From the NCBI GenBank assembly GCA_902776365.1, contig CACYPU010000001.1, positions 408,325 to 472,324 on the forward strand: a stretch of DNA of 64,000 nucleotides. The letters are read 5' to 3'. Source of the stretch: an uncultured Bacteroidota bacterium. Lineage in GTDB: Bacteria > Bacteroidota > Bacteroidia > Bacteroidales > P3. The notes beneath the pieces were generated by a model that searched no databases, had not been told where the DNA came from, and was given only the letters and a program-made list of their open reading frames with translations. Shown here one piece after another: positions 42,120 through 50,069 of this stretch. The position numbers were made by a program, and so were the translations under genes. Position 1 is the first letter of the stretch; each line of letters opens with the position of its first letter.

Positions 42120-43592
42120 ATGAGAAATAAGACGATAATTTTCACGTTGTTGCTAGTGGTCAGCGGCCAGTGGTCGGTGACCAGCGGTCAGGGTGTGTTG
42201 ACGCTCGAGGAGTGCCACCGTCGTGCTTTGGAGTCGAACAAAGGATTGAAGAAGATGGAAGAGAAGAAGGCGGAGACGGAGGCCACGAAGGAGGTGGCAC
42301 TGTGGCAGATGTTGCCAAAGGTGAGCGCCAACGGTGTGTACAACTGGATGGAGAAGAGCACCAACCTGCTGAGCGACGAGCAGAAGGACCGCCTGAACAA
42401 CCTGAGCGGTGTGGTGCAGGCCGACCTGGCCTCGTCCATCCAGCAGGAGTTCGGCGGCTTGCCCATCATCGGCGACGCCATTGCCAATGGTCTCATCAAT
42501 ATCCTAAGCAGTGGCCAGTTGGCCACCAATATCGACAATGTGGGTCACCGCATCGTCGACGCCCTCGAGACGGACACCCGCAATGTGGTGGCCGGAACGG
42601 TGACGATAACCCAACCCATCTACATGGGCGGCAAGCTGCGCGCGATGTACAGCACCGCCAGCCTGCTTGCCGAACTCAGCGGCGTGGAATACGACAAACA
42701 GAAAGAGGAGTTGCTTATCAGCGTGGATGAGGCATATTGGACGGTGGTGAGCGTGAAGCACAAGAAGGAGTTGGCGGAACAATATGCCGCGCTGCTGGAC
42801 ACTTTGAACAGTCATGTGGAGGAGATGGTGAGGGCCGAAGTGGCCACGAAGGGCGACTTGACGAAGGTGCGTGTGAAGCTGAACGAGGCCCAGATGAGCC
42901 TGACGAAAGCCACCAACGGCTTGGCGCTGGCCAAGATGCTGCTGGCACAGCGCTGCGGCATGCCGCTGGACACAGTGTTTGATGTGGAGAGTGGAGAGTG
43001 GTCAGTGGCTAGTGGCCAGTGGTCAGCGGATATCAATATGGATACGGTGTGGGAGAACCGCAAAGAGATGAAGATGCTGAGAATCAGCGACAGCGTGGCG
43101 CAGAACGCCGTAGTGATGGCCCGCAGCACGTTGCTGCCCAACGTGGTGGTGACAGGCGGCTATCTGGTCTCCAACCCCAACCTCTTCAACGGTTTTTCCA
43201 ACGAGTTCGGTGGCACGTTCACGGCAGGCGTGGTGGTAAACATCCCCATCTTCCATCCCGGTGGAGTGTATGCCCTGAAGGCCGCCAAGCACAAGAGACA
43301 GGAGGTGATGTACCAGATGGAGGAGGCAAAGGAGATGATAGAGCTGCAGGTGAACAAGGTGAAGTTTGAGCTCGACCTGGCCTACAAGAAACTGGAGCAG
43401 GCCAACAGCAACCTCGAGAATGCCGAGGAGAACCTGAAGCTTGCCGATGAGAGTTTCAAGGCCGGCATGTGCAGCAGCAGCGACCTCATGGCCGCACAGA
43501 CGGCGTGGATCAAAGCCGAAAGCGAGGTGCTCGACGCCGAGATAGAGATTGAGATGAGCAAGCTCTACCTGAAACAGGCGCTGGGCGAGTAA
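42120..43592 (+). CDS. TolC-family outer-membrane efflux protein
   Basis: This outer-membrane channel subunit of an export system has two TolC repeats with long helices (for example LEECHRRALESNKGLKKMEE and SNLENAEENLKLADESFKAG). The start at 42120 gives a signal peptide MRNKTIIFTLLLVVSGQ. The signal peptide end (QWSVTSGQ) and an internal insert (SGEWSVASGQWSA, 42982-43030) are both encoded by the same heptamer GTGGTCA. The HlyD and two permease genes follow. Confidence 0.92.
   Translation: MRNKTIIFTLLLVVSGQWSVTSGQGVLTLEECHRRALESNKGLKKMEEKKAETEATKEVALWQMLPKVSANGVYNWMEKSTNLLSDEQKDRLNNLSGVVQADLASSIQQEFGGLPIIGDAIANGLINILSSGQLATNIDNVGHRIVDALETDTRNVVAGTVTITQPIYMGGKLRAMYSTASLLAELSGVEYDKQKEELLISVDEAYWTVVSVKHKKELAEQYAALLDTLNSHVEEMVRAEVATKGDLTKVRVKLNEAQMSLTKATNGLALAKMLLAQRCGMPLDTVFDVESGEWSVASGQWSADINMDTVWENRKEMKMLRISDSVAQNAVVMARSTLLPNVVVTGGYLVSNPNLFNGFSNEFGGTFTAGVVVNIPIFHPGGVYALKAAKHKRQEVMYQMEEAKEMIELQVNKVKFELDLAYKKLEQANSNLENAEENLKLADESFKAGMCSSSDLMAAQTAWIKAESEVLDAEIEIEMSKLYLKQALGE
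42146..42190. repeat. heptamer tract GTGGTCA in the TolC signal peptide
   Basis: GTGGTCA, GCGGCCA, GTGGTCG, GTGACCA, GCGGTCA: five units on a seven-base grid. Confidence 0.8.
42982..43030. repeat. heptamer tract GTGGAGA/GTGGTCA inside the TolC gene
   Basis: GTGGAGA, GTGGAGA, GTGGTCA, GTGGCTA, GTGGCCA, GTGGTCA in frame, between the two TolC repeats. Confidence 0.85.
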
Positions 43593-43629
43593 CGGTTAGA
43601 GTTAAGAGTTAAGATTTAAGAATTTAGAA
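43593..43629. repeat. heptamer tract AGAGTTA in the TolC-HlyD spacer
   Basis: AGAGTTA, AGAGTTA, AGATTTA, AGAATTT units. The spacer holds nothing else. Confidence 0.7.
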
Positions 43630-43631
43630 TA

Positions 43632-44618
43632 ATGAAAGAGAACAGTAAATCGTTGTTAGGAGGTTTGGCCGTGATTATCGCAGCCATAGGAATCGTGACG
43701 CTGGTGGGTCTCTTCGCCATCCATCCGCAGAAGGAGATTATCACTGGCGAGGCAGATGCTACTGAGTACCGTGTGAGCAATATGGTTCCCGGACATGTGG
43801 ACACCATCTATGTGAAAGAGGGCGACTTCGTGAAGAAGGGCGACACACTGGCCCATATCGCCTCGAAGCAGGTGGCGGCGAAGATGCAGCAGGCAACGGC
43901 CGTGAGGAGTGCCGCGAGTGCACAGAGCCGCAAGGCGCAGGTGGGCGCCCGCGACCAGCAGAAGCAGATGGCCTACCAGGTGTGGCAGAAAGCCAAAGCC
44001 GCTGTTGAGGTCTACCGCAAGAGCTACGAGCGTGTGAAGGGACTCTATGAGAAGGGTGTGGTGAGTGCGCAGAAGTTCGACGAAGTGGAGGCGCAGTACA
44101 AGGTGGCGCAAGCCGATTGTGCCGCTGCCGAGCAGCAGTACCTGATGGCCGAAGAAGGTGCCCGCCGCGAGGATATCGATGCGGCAGCAGCCCTCGTGAA
44201 CCAGGCCGGCGGCGCAGTGGCCGAAGTGCAGAGCTACCTCGACGACAGCTATATCATCGCCCCCAGCGACGGCCAAGTGGTGGAGATATACTGCAAACTG
44301 GGCGACCTTATCGGTACCGGCAGCCCTGTGTTGTCGATTCTCGACATGAGCGATTGCTGGTTCTTCTTCGCCGTGCGAGAGGATATGCTGAAGGGCATCA
44401 ATGTGGGTGAGACGGTGAAGATAAAAATCCCGGCCCTGAGCGAAGATACGCTCTATGACGGCGAGGTGCGCCGCATACAGGCTATGGCGAGCTATGCAAC
44501 GTGGCGTTCCACCAAGACAAACGGCCAGTACGACGTGAAGAGCTTCGACGTGAAGGTGGTTCCGACCGGCAACATCGAAGGCCTCCGCCCCGGAATGACC
44601 GCAATACTGGAGAACTAA
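43632..44618 (+). CDS. HlyD-family membrane fusion protein
   Basis: The 328-residue periplasmic adaptor has one N-terminal membrane helix (AVIIAAIGIVTLVGLFAI), a biotinyl-lipoyl-like domain split around a coiled coil (VKKGDTLAHIASKQV), and a beta-barrel domain (IAPSDGQVVEIYCKLGDLIG). It links the permeases to TolC. It is second in the exporter operon. Confidence 0.92.
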   Translation: MKENSKSLLGGLAVIIAAIGIVTLVGLFAIHPQKEIITGEADATEYRVSNMVPGHVDTIYVKEGDFVKKGDTLAHIASKQVAAKMQQATAVRSAASAQSRKAQVGARDQQKQMAYQVWQKAKAAVEVYRKSYERVKGLYEKGVVSAQKFDEVEAQYKVAQADCAAAEQQYLMAEEGARREDIDAAAALVNQAGGAVAEVQSYLDDSYIIAPSDGQVVEIYCKLGDLIGTGSPVLSILDMSDCWFFFAVREDMLKGINVGETVKIKIPALSEDTLYDGEVRRIQAMASYATWRSTKTNGQYDVKSFDVKVVPTGNIEGLRPGMTAILEN

Positions 44619-44652
44619 GAGGTAAGAACTAAGAAGTAAGAAGTAAGAGGTG
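44618..44652. repeat. heptamer tract AAGAAGT supplying a GTG start
   Basis: AAGAGGT, AAGAACT, AAGAAGT, AAGAAGT, AAGAGGT and then G. The last unit provides the GTG start of the permease gene. Confidence 0.8.
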
Positions 44653-45831
44653 ATAACGAATCCGGTATCTAGGGTTTTCATGCGGGAATGCAAGCGTCTG
44701 ATACGCTATCCGCGCTACCTGGTGATTCTCACCATCGGGGCCGTGTTCTCGTTTGTCTTCTTCGCCACGATGACTGACGAAGGACAGCCCCAGCGGTTGC
44801 CGGTAGGTGTGGTTGATTTGGACGGCAGCTACCTTTCGCGACGCATCTGCCACGAGCTCGATGCCACGCCGGGTGTGCAGGTAAAAGAGGTCTTCACTAA
44901 CCACATGGAGGCCCGCCGCGCCATGCAGCGAGGCGAGATTTTTGCCTTCTACGAGATTCCCAAGGGAACCTACAACGAGGTGCTGCAGTTCCACGCCCCC
45001 AAGTTCGTGCTCTACAACAACGCCTGCTACCTACTGGCGGGAACGTTGTGCTACAAGCAGCTGGCCACCATGGGCATGCTGGCGGCTGGCGGCGTGCAGC
45101 GCGAGATTTTGCGCAAGAAAGGCTACGGCGAGAAGGCGATTATGGGACTCATCCAGCCCGTGGCTTTCGAGACCCGCAATATCAGCAACCCCTGGATAAA
45201 CTACGGCGTCTACCTGATGACGACGCTCATACCCGCCATCATCGCCTTCATCGCGTTGATGCATACCGGATTCTCCATCGTCCGCGAACGCCAGCGCCGC
45301 ACCGTGAAGCACTGGATGAAGAAAGCCCACGGCAGCGCCGTCTACGCCCTGCTGGGCAAGATGTTGCCCTACACCCTCTGGTACTCCCTGCTCGCTTTGA
45401 CGGCCAACGTGGTCATGTTCGGTTTCATGGACTTCCCCATGAACGGCAGCTGGCTGCTCATGGTGGCAAACACCATTCTGCTCATCTTTGCCTCCCAGTG
45501 CGCGGCATGCATGATTGCCGGATGCATCAACGACCCCTCGCTGGCTATGAGTGTCTGCACACTCTATAGCGCCATGTCGTTCTCCCTCAGCGGCTTCTCA
45601 TTCCCCATCGACGCTATGCCCGGATTCTTCCAGAGTTTCTCCTGGCTCTACCCCATAAGGCACTACTTCCTGAACTATACAAGCATCGCCATCAACGGCA
45701 ACAACCTGCACCAGTGCTGGCCCTATTTCTGCTCCCTGCTCGCCTTCGGACTCCTCCTCCTGCTCGGTGCTATCGTGCTCAAATGGCAGGTGCACAAAAA
45801 CACCGCAGAGGTGGAGAGAATTAAGAATTAA
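44650..45831 (+). CDS. ABC-2-type exporter permease 1
   Basis: A 393-residue inner-membrane permease with one N-terminal helix (YLVILTIGAVFSFVFFATM), a large periplasmic loop and five C-terminal helices. It is the YhhJ-like ABC-2 family. The GTG start is inside a repeat tract; an ATG at 44680 is the alternative. No ATPase gene lies in the operon. Confidence 0.88.
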   Translation: MITNPVSRVFMRECKRLIRYPRYLVILTIGAVFSFVFFATMTDEGQPQRLPVGVVDLDGSYLSRRICHELDATPGVQVKEVFTNHMEARRAMQRGEIFAFYEIPKGTYNEVLQFHAPKFVLYNNACYLLAGTLCYKQLATMGMLAAGGVQREILRKKGYGEKAIMGLIQPVAFETRNISNPWINYGVYLMTTLIPAIIAFIALMHTGFSIVRERQRRTVKHWMKKAHGSAVYALLGKMLPYTLWYSLLALTANVVMFGFMDFPMNGSWLLMVANTILLIFASQCAACMIAGCINDPSLAMSVCTLYSAMSFSLSGFSFPIDAMPGFFQSFSWLYPIRHYFLNYTSIAINGNNLHQCWPYFCSLLAFGLLLLLGAIVLKWQVHKNTAEVERIKN

Positions 45832-45884
45832 GAATGCGTTAATGCGTTATAACTATTATCTATAATCTATTATCTATTAACTTG
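45817..45884. repeat. composite tract AGAATTA + GCGTTAAT + CTATTAT
   Basis: Three word families follow one another with no unique sequence between. The tract contains the stop region of permease 1 and the TTG start of permease 2. Confidence 0.8.
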
Positions 45885-47078
45885 AATAAAATACGCATCA
45901 TATTATACGACATTCGCGAGGTGCTCTACGCCGAGTTCGGTCGTGTCTTCAAGGACAGCACCGTGATGCTCATTTTCTTCATCGCCCCCCTACTCTACCC
46001 CGTCATCTTCTGCTTCATGTACGAGAAGGAGAACGTCACCAACCTCCCCGTCGCTGTCGTCGACCAGGCCCTCTGCGACGAAAGCCGCCGCTTCATCCAC
46101 AAGATGGAGGCCACTCCCGAAATCTCCGTCGAATACAAATGCCCCACGATGGCCGAAGCCGAACGACTCATGAAAAATCGCGACGTCCACGCCATATTCT
46201 TCTTCCCCAAAGACTTCTCCTCCGACCTCGCCGCCAAACGCACAGCCCACGTGGCCGTCTTCGCCGACATGAGCTCCTTCTACTACTACAAAGCCGCACT
46301 CCTCGGTTCCAACGCCGTGCTCATCGACGAAATGCACACCATCCAGCTCGAACGCTATGCCGCCGACGGCCTCACAGGTCTCCCCGCACAAGAGCAGATG
46401 CAGCCCGTGGTCTATCAGGAAATCACCGCCTTCAACCCCACCAACGGCTACGGCTCCTTCCTCCTCCCCGCACTCATCATTCTCGTCGTCCACCAGACCC
46501 TCTTCCTCGGCATCTGCCTCCTCTGCGGCGACGCCCGTGAGAACAAGCGCTCCCTCCTCGTCATCCCCGCACGTCTCCGCACCCGCTGCACCCACCGCGT
46601 CACCATCGGACGCGCACTCTGCTACCTCATCATCTACACCCCCATCTGCCTCAGCACCCTCTGGTTCATCCCCCGAATGTTCCACATGCCCCAGCTCGGC
46701 AACCTCTACTCCATACTCCTCTTCCTCCTCCCCTTCATCCTCGCCGTCATCTTCTTCGGCATCACCGTGGGCAACATCTTCGTCCGCTACAAGGTCTCTC
46801 CCCTCCTCTGCTTCGCCTTCTTCAGCCTCATCCTCTTCTTCTCCACAGGCATGGTCTGGCCGCAGTGCAACATGCCCCGCTTCTGGTACGGATTCTCACT
46901 CATCTTCCCCTCCACCCCCGGCGTCCAGGGATTCATCAAAATCTCCTCCATGGGAGCCTCGCTCGCCGACGTCCGCGCCGAATACATCGCCCTCTGGGTC
47001 CAGGCCGGCCTCTACTTCGTCACCGCCTCCTTCTCCCTCCGTTTCATCAAACGCTACAAAATATTCAACGCCATCTAA
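45882..47078 (+). CDS. ABC-2-type exporter permease 2
   Basis: The 398-residue paralogue of the preceding permease has the same topology (VMLIFFIAPLLYPVIFCFMY; five C-terminal helices). Its start is a TTG at the edge of a repeat tract, since no ATG occurs near the N-terminus. Synonymous codon use differs sharply from permease 1: Leu is almost always CTC here. It probably forms a heterodimer with permease 1. Confidence 0.88.
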   Translation: MNKIRIILYDIREVLYAEFGRVFKDSTVMLIFFIAPLLYPVIFCFMYEKENVTNLPVAVVDQALCDESRRFIHKMEATPEISVEYKCPTMAEAERLMKNRDVHAIFFFPKDFSSDLAAKRTAHVAVFADMSSFYYYKAALLGSNAVLIDEMHTIQLERYAADGLTGLPAQEQMQPVVYQEITAFNPTNGYGSFLLPALIILVVHQTLFLGICLLCGDARENKRSLLVIPARLRTRCTHRVTIGRALCYLIIYTPICLSTLWFIPRMFHMPQLGNLYSILLFLLPFILAVIFFGITVGNIFVRYKVSPLLCFAFFSLILFFSTGMVWPQCNMPRFWYGFSLIFPSTPGVQGFIKISSMGASLADVRAEYIALWVQAGLYFVTASFSLRFIKRYKIFNAI

Positions 47079-47082
47079 CCCC

Positions 47083-47268
47083 CCACCCCACTTAACCCTA
47101 ACTCTTAACTATTATCTTTTAACTCTTAACTACCATGAATCACCTCCTCAACTCTTAACTATTATCTATTATCTATTAACTCTTAACTACCATTTAAACC
47201 TCTCAAACCTCTCAAACCTTTTCAACCTCTCAAACCCCTTAAACTTTAAACTTTAACCGTTATACATT
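47083..47268. repeat. spacer made almost wholly of repeats, with a 92-bp copy shared with 48588-48680
   Basis: 47101-47192 matches 48588-48680 with four differences by eye. It is followed by the nine-base word CTCAAACCT (47200-47235) and by CTTTAAA words. The shared block contains the codons for the C-terminal LLNS-stop of the downstream HAM1 gene, which suggests it was copied from there. Confidence 0.8.
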
Positions 47269-47922
47269 ATGATAAACATCGTCATTTTCGGCGCTCCCGG
47301 CGCAGGCAAAGGAACCCAGGCCAAACTTCTGGCCGAGAAATACGACTTCCTGCATATCTCCACCGGCGATTTGTTGCGGCAAGAAGTGTCCATGGAAACT
47401 CCCGTGGGACTTAGAGCGAAGGCTATAATGAATCGTGGCGATTTGGTGGGTGACGATATCGTCGTGTCGCTACTTGGACGAGCCCTCGAGCTGCGCTCCA
47501 CCCTGCCCGACCCCGACGCCGTCCTCGACCCCTGGGATGTGGAACGCAACGGCAAACCCCATCGTCCTCAAGGTTGCATCATAGACGGTTTCCCCCGCAC
47601 CGTCTCACAGGCACAGACGCTAGAGTTCCTTTTTGGAAAACTGAAACGCAAAATCGACTCTGTCGTCGCCATCGACGTGCCCCGCGACGAACTTGTGAAA
47701 CGCATCCACGAGCGTGCTGCCATCAGTGGTCGTGCCGACGATACCGAAGAGGTAATCCGTCACCGTCTGGACCTCTACGACCAACAGACGACGCCTGTGC
47801 TGGACTACTATCGGGTCTCGGGTCTCTTAGTCACCGTGGACGGTAGCGGTGAGATAGCCGAAACAAATGGCCGCATCTGCCAGACGCTCGATATCGTCAT
47901 GCACCTAAAAGCCAAACATTAA
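47269..47922 (+). CDS. second adenylate kinase-like protein
   Basis: The 217-residue nucleoside monophosphate kinase has P-loop GAPGAGKGTQAKLL, HISTGDLLR, IDGFPRT and the short LID ERAAISGRADDTEEVIRHRL. Compared with the 185-residue adk at 16398 it carries an insert of about 30 residues (ELRSTLPDPDAVLDPWDV and following) before the GFPRT region. It may have changed substrate preference. Confidence 0.88.
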   Translation: MINIVIFGAPGAGKGTQAKLLAEKYDFLHISTGDLLRQEVSMETPVGLRAKAIMNRGDLVGDDIVVSLLGRALELRSTLPDPDAVLDPWDVERNGKPHRPQGCIIDGFPRTVSQAQTLEFLFGKLKRKIDSVVAIDVPRDELVKRIHERAAISGRADDTEEVIRHRLDLYDQQTTPVLDYYRVSGLLVTVDGSGEIAETNGRICQTLDIVMHLKAKH

Positions 47923-47990
47923 ACCTCTCAAACCTTTCAAACCTCTCAACCCCCTTTAAACTTTAACCTTTAACCGTTAACCGTTATACA
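47923..47990. repeat. CTCAAACCT + TTTAACC + GTTAACC tract
   Basis: The nine-base word AAACCTCTC is followed by heptamers of the TTTAACC/CGTTAAC family. Same succession as 47200-47268. Confidence 0.75.
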
Positions 47991-47992
47991 CT

Positions 47993-48595
47993 ATGCGACG
48001 ACTCATCTTTGCCACCAACAACAAACACAAAGTCACCGAGGTGCGTGCTGCACTCTCGAGTATTGACGATATAGAGATTGTCACACTGGCAGAGGCCGGC
48101 CTGGAAGGCGAGATCCCCGAAACCGCCGACACCCTCCACGGCAACGCACACCAAAAAGCCCTCTGGGTTTGGGAACGCACCCATACCGACTGCTTCGCCG
48201 ACGACACCGGCCTCGAAGTCGACGCCCTAGGCGGCGCACCTGGCGTCTACTCCGCACGCTACGCCGGCCCCCACTGCTCCTTTGACGACAACATCGACAA
48301 ACTCCTCGCCAACCTCCACGGCAAAGAAAACCGCAAAGCCCACTTCCGCACCGTCATCTGCCTCATTGAAGGCCACTCTCAGTCACTACCCACTACCCAC
48401 TACTTCGAAGGCCGTGTCGACGGGCAGATCCTCACCTCCCGCCACTCCAACGGCCAAGGTTTCGGCTACGACCCCCTCTTCATGCCCGACCGCTTCGCCC
48501 TCTCCTTCGCCGAAATGCCACTCCAACTAAAAAACACCATCAGCCACCGCGCCCTCGCCGTCAAAAAACTCAAAGACTACCTCCTCAACTCTTAA
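47993..48595 (+). CDS. rdgB: non-canonical purine NTP pyrophosphatase (HAM1/RdgB type)
   Basis: It removes dITP, ITP and XTP from the nucleotide pool. The 200-residue protein has the N-terminal FATNNKHKVTEV, the catalytic DDTGLEVDALGGAPGVYSARYAG and the C-terminal SHRALAVKKL. An insert HSQSLPTTHY is encoded by CTACCCA heptamers (48380-48404). The C-terminal LLNS and stop lie in a repeat block. Confidence 0.93.
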   Translation: MRRLIFATNNKHKVTEVRAALSSIDDIEIVTLAEAGLEGEIPETADTLHGNAHQKALWVWERTHTDCFADDTGLEVDALGGAPGVYSARYAGPHCSFDDNIDKLLANLHGKENRKAHFRTVICLIEGHSQSLPTTHYFEGRVDGQILTSRHSNGQGFGYDPLFMPDRFALSFAEMPLQLKNTISHRALAVKKLKDYLLNS

Positions 48596-48680
48596 CTATT
48601 ATCTTTTAACTCTTAACTACCATAGATTACCTCCTCAACCCTTAACTATTATCTATTATCTATTAACTCTTAACTACCAT
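48588..48680. repeat. 92-bp composite repeat, copy 2
   Basis: It spans the HAM1 3' end to the ATG of the DUF151 gene and contains two tandem copies of a roughly 50-bp unit beginning CCTCCTCAAC. It matches 47101-47192 with four differences. Confidence 0.8.
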
Positions 48681-49215
48681 GAAACGTGTCTTCCCATTAA
48701 CAATCCAGAGCGGCATGTCGCAGAGCGGCAGCTACATACTCATGCTCTGCGAACCCCAAAGCGGCATCCAGGTCCCCATCTTCATCGGCGCCCACGAGGC
48801 ACAAGGCATCCTTCTGGCCAAGGAAGAAATCAAAACCCGTCGCCCCATGACCCACCAGCTCATCGTCAAACTCATGGACCAGTATGGCCTCTCCCTCAAG
48901 CATGTCAGCATCGACCGCGTCAGCGACGGCATCTTCTACGCCACACTCCACATCACCGACGGATTCAACACCCGCTCCTTCGACAGCCGCCCCTCCGACG
49001 CCATCTCCCTCGCTCTCCTCTCCGACTGCCCCATCCTCATGGACGATAACGTCATCGACGAAACAGGTGTCACAATCCCAAACGCAAATCAAAATCCCGA
49101 AAACCTCAACTCCATCCATCAACTGGAAGAACAACTGCGCCGCTGCGAAGAATCCGAGGAATATGAACGTGCCGCCGAAATACAACAACAGATCGAAAAC
49201 CTGAAAAACAAATGA
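48679..49215 (+). CDS. DUF151 (bifunctional nuclease-type) protein with C-terminal UVR motif
   Basis: The 178-residue protein has the DUF151 core (residues 1-130; VPIFIGAHEAQGI, RPMTHQLIVKLM, RPSDAISLALL). A UVR/UvrB-C-like helical motif follows (IHQLEEQLRRCEESEEYERA). The pairing is common in Bacteroidota. A role in nucleic-acid handling is inferred from the family name only. Its stop overlaps the next ATG (ATGA). Confidence 0.88.
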   Translation: MKRVFPLTIQSGMSQSGSYILMLCEPQSGIQVPIFIGAHEAQGILLAKEEIKTRRPMTHQLIVKLMDQYGLSLKHVSIDRVSDGIFYATLHITDGFNTRSFDSRPSDAISLALLSDCPILMDDNVIDETGVTIPNANQNPENLNSIHQLEEQLRRCEESEEYERAAEIQQQIENLKNK

Positions 49216-50033
49216 TTGACTATAAACAAACTGCAGACTTCCTGCGCAATGAGTTCCGCCTTGCCCGCAAAGAAATGCCACAAGTGGCCATCATTTTGGG
49301 CAGCGGCTTGGGCAAGCTGGCCGACAAAATAGAGAATCCCCTCATTCTCCCCTACTCCGCCATCCCGCACTTCCCCACCTCCACTGCCGTTGGTCACAAA
49401 GGCAACCTCATCGTCGGCACCCTCGGCCGAAAAAACGTGCTCGCCATGCAAGGACGCTTCCACTACTACGAGGGCTACTCGATGGAGCAGGTAACCCTCC
49501 CCGAGCGCGTCTTTGCCTTGCTGGGCATCAAAACCGTGCTGGTGAGCAACGCCGCCGGTGCCGTCAACCCCGACTTCCGCGTCGGCGACCTCATGGTCAT
49601 CACTGACCATATCAACCTCATGCCCAACCCCTTGCTAGGCCCTAACAAAGAAAACTTCGGCCCCCGATTCCCCGATATGACCGAACCCTACAGCCTCCGT
49701 CTGCGCAATATCGCCCACAAAGTAGCCAGCGAACTGAAAATCAACCTTCGCGAGGGCGTCTATGTAGCCGGCACAGGCCCCACCTACGAAACCCGCGCCG
49801 AATACAAGATGTACCGCTTCATCGGCGGCGACGCCTGCGGCATGTCCACGGTGCCCGAGGTCATCGTGGCCCGCCACTGCGGCATGGAAGTCTTCGGCAT
49901 GAGCGTCATCACAAACCAGTCCGCCGACCTCGGCAACGGCACCCTGAACGATGGCGACGACGTCGTCCGTGCCGCCGACCAAGCAGCCGACCAGATGACA
50001 CTCCTCTTCTCAAAAATAATCCTCAACTCTTAA
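49212..50033 (+). CDS. purine nucleoside phosphorylase
   Basis: A trimeric-type PNP that cleaves inosine/guanosine with phosphate. The 273-residue protein has ILGSGLGKLAD, MQGRFHYYEGYS, VSNAAGAVN and the purine-site GTGPTYETRAE. The C-terminal ILNS-stop shares sequence with the HAM1 C-terminus through the repeat. It is translationally coupled to the DUF151 gene; together with rdgB the cluster handles purines. Confidence 0.94.
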   Translation: MIDYKQTADFLRNEFRLARKEMPQVAIILGSGLGKLADKIENPLILPYSAIPHFPTSTAVGHKGNLIVGTLGRKNVLAMQGRFHYYEGYSMEQVTLPERVFALLGIKTVLVSNAAGAVNPDFRVGDLMVITDHINLMPNPLLGPNKENFGPRFPDMTEPYSLRLRNIAHKVASELKINLREGVYVAGTGPTYETRAEYKMYRFIGGDACGMSTVPEVIVARHCGMEVFGMSVITNQSADLGNGTLNDGDDVVRAADQAADQMTLLFSKIILNS

Positions 50034-50069
50034 CTATTATCTCTTAACTATTATCTCTTAACTATTTCC
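50024..50069. repeat. heptamer tract CTCTTAA/CTATTAT
   Basis: CTCTTAA and CTATTAT alternate (14-base dimer), covering the PNP stop and the whole spacer. Confidence 0.8.

Noticed and set aside
46139-47256. Overlapping Ser/Pro-rich frames inside permease 2
   Set aside because: They arise from the C-rich codons of the real gene; the ABC-2 permease frame explains the sequence.
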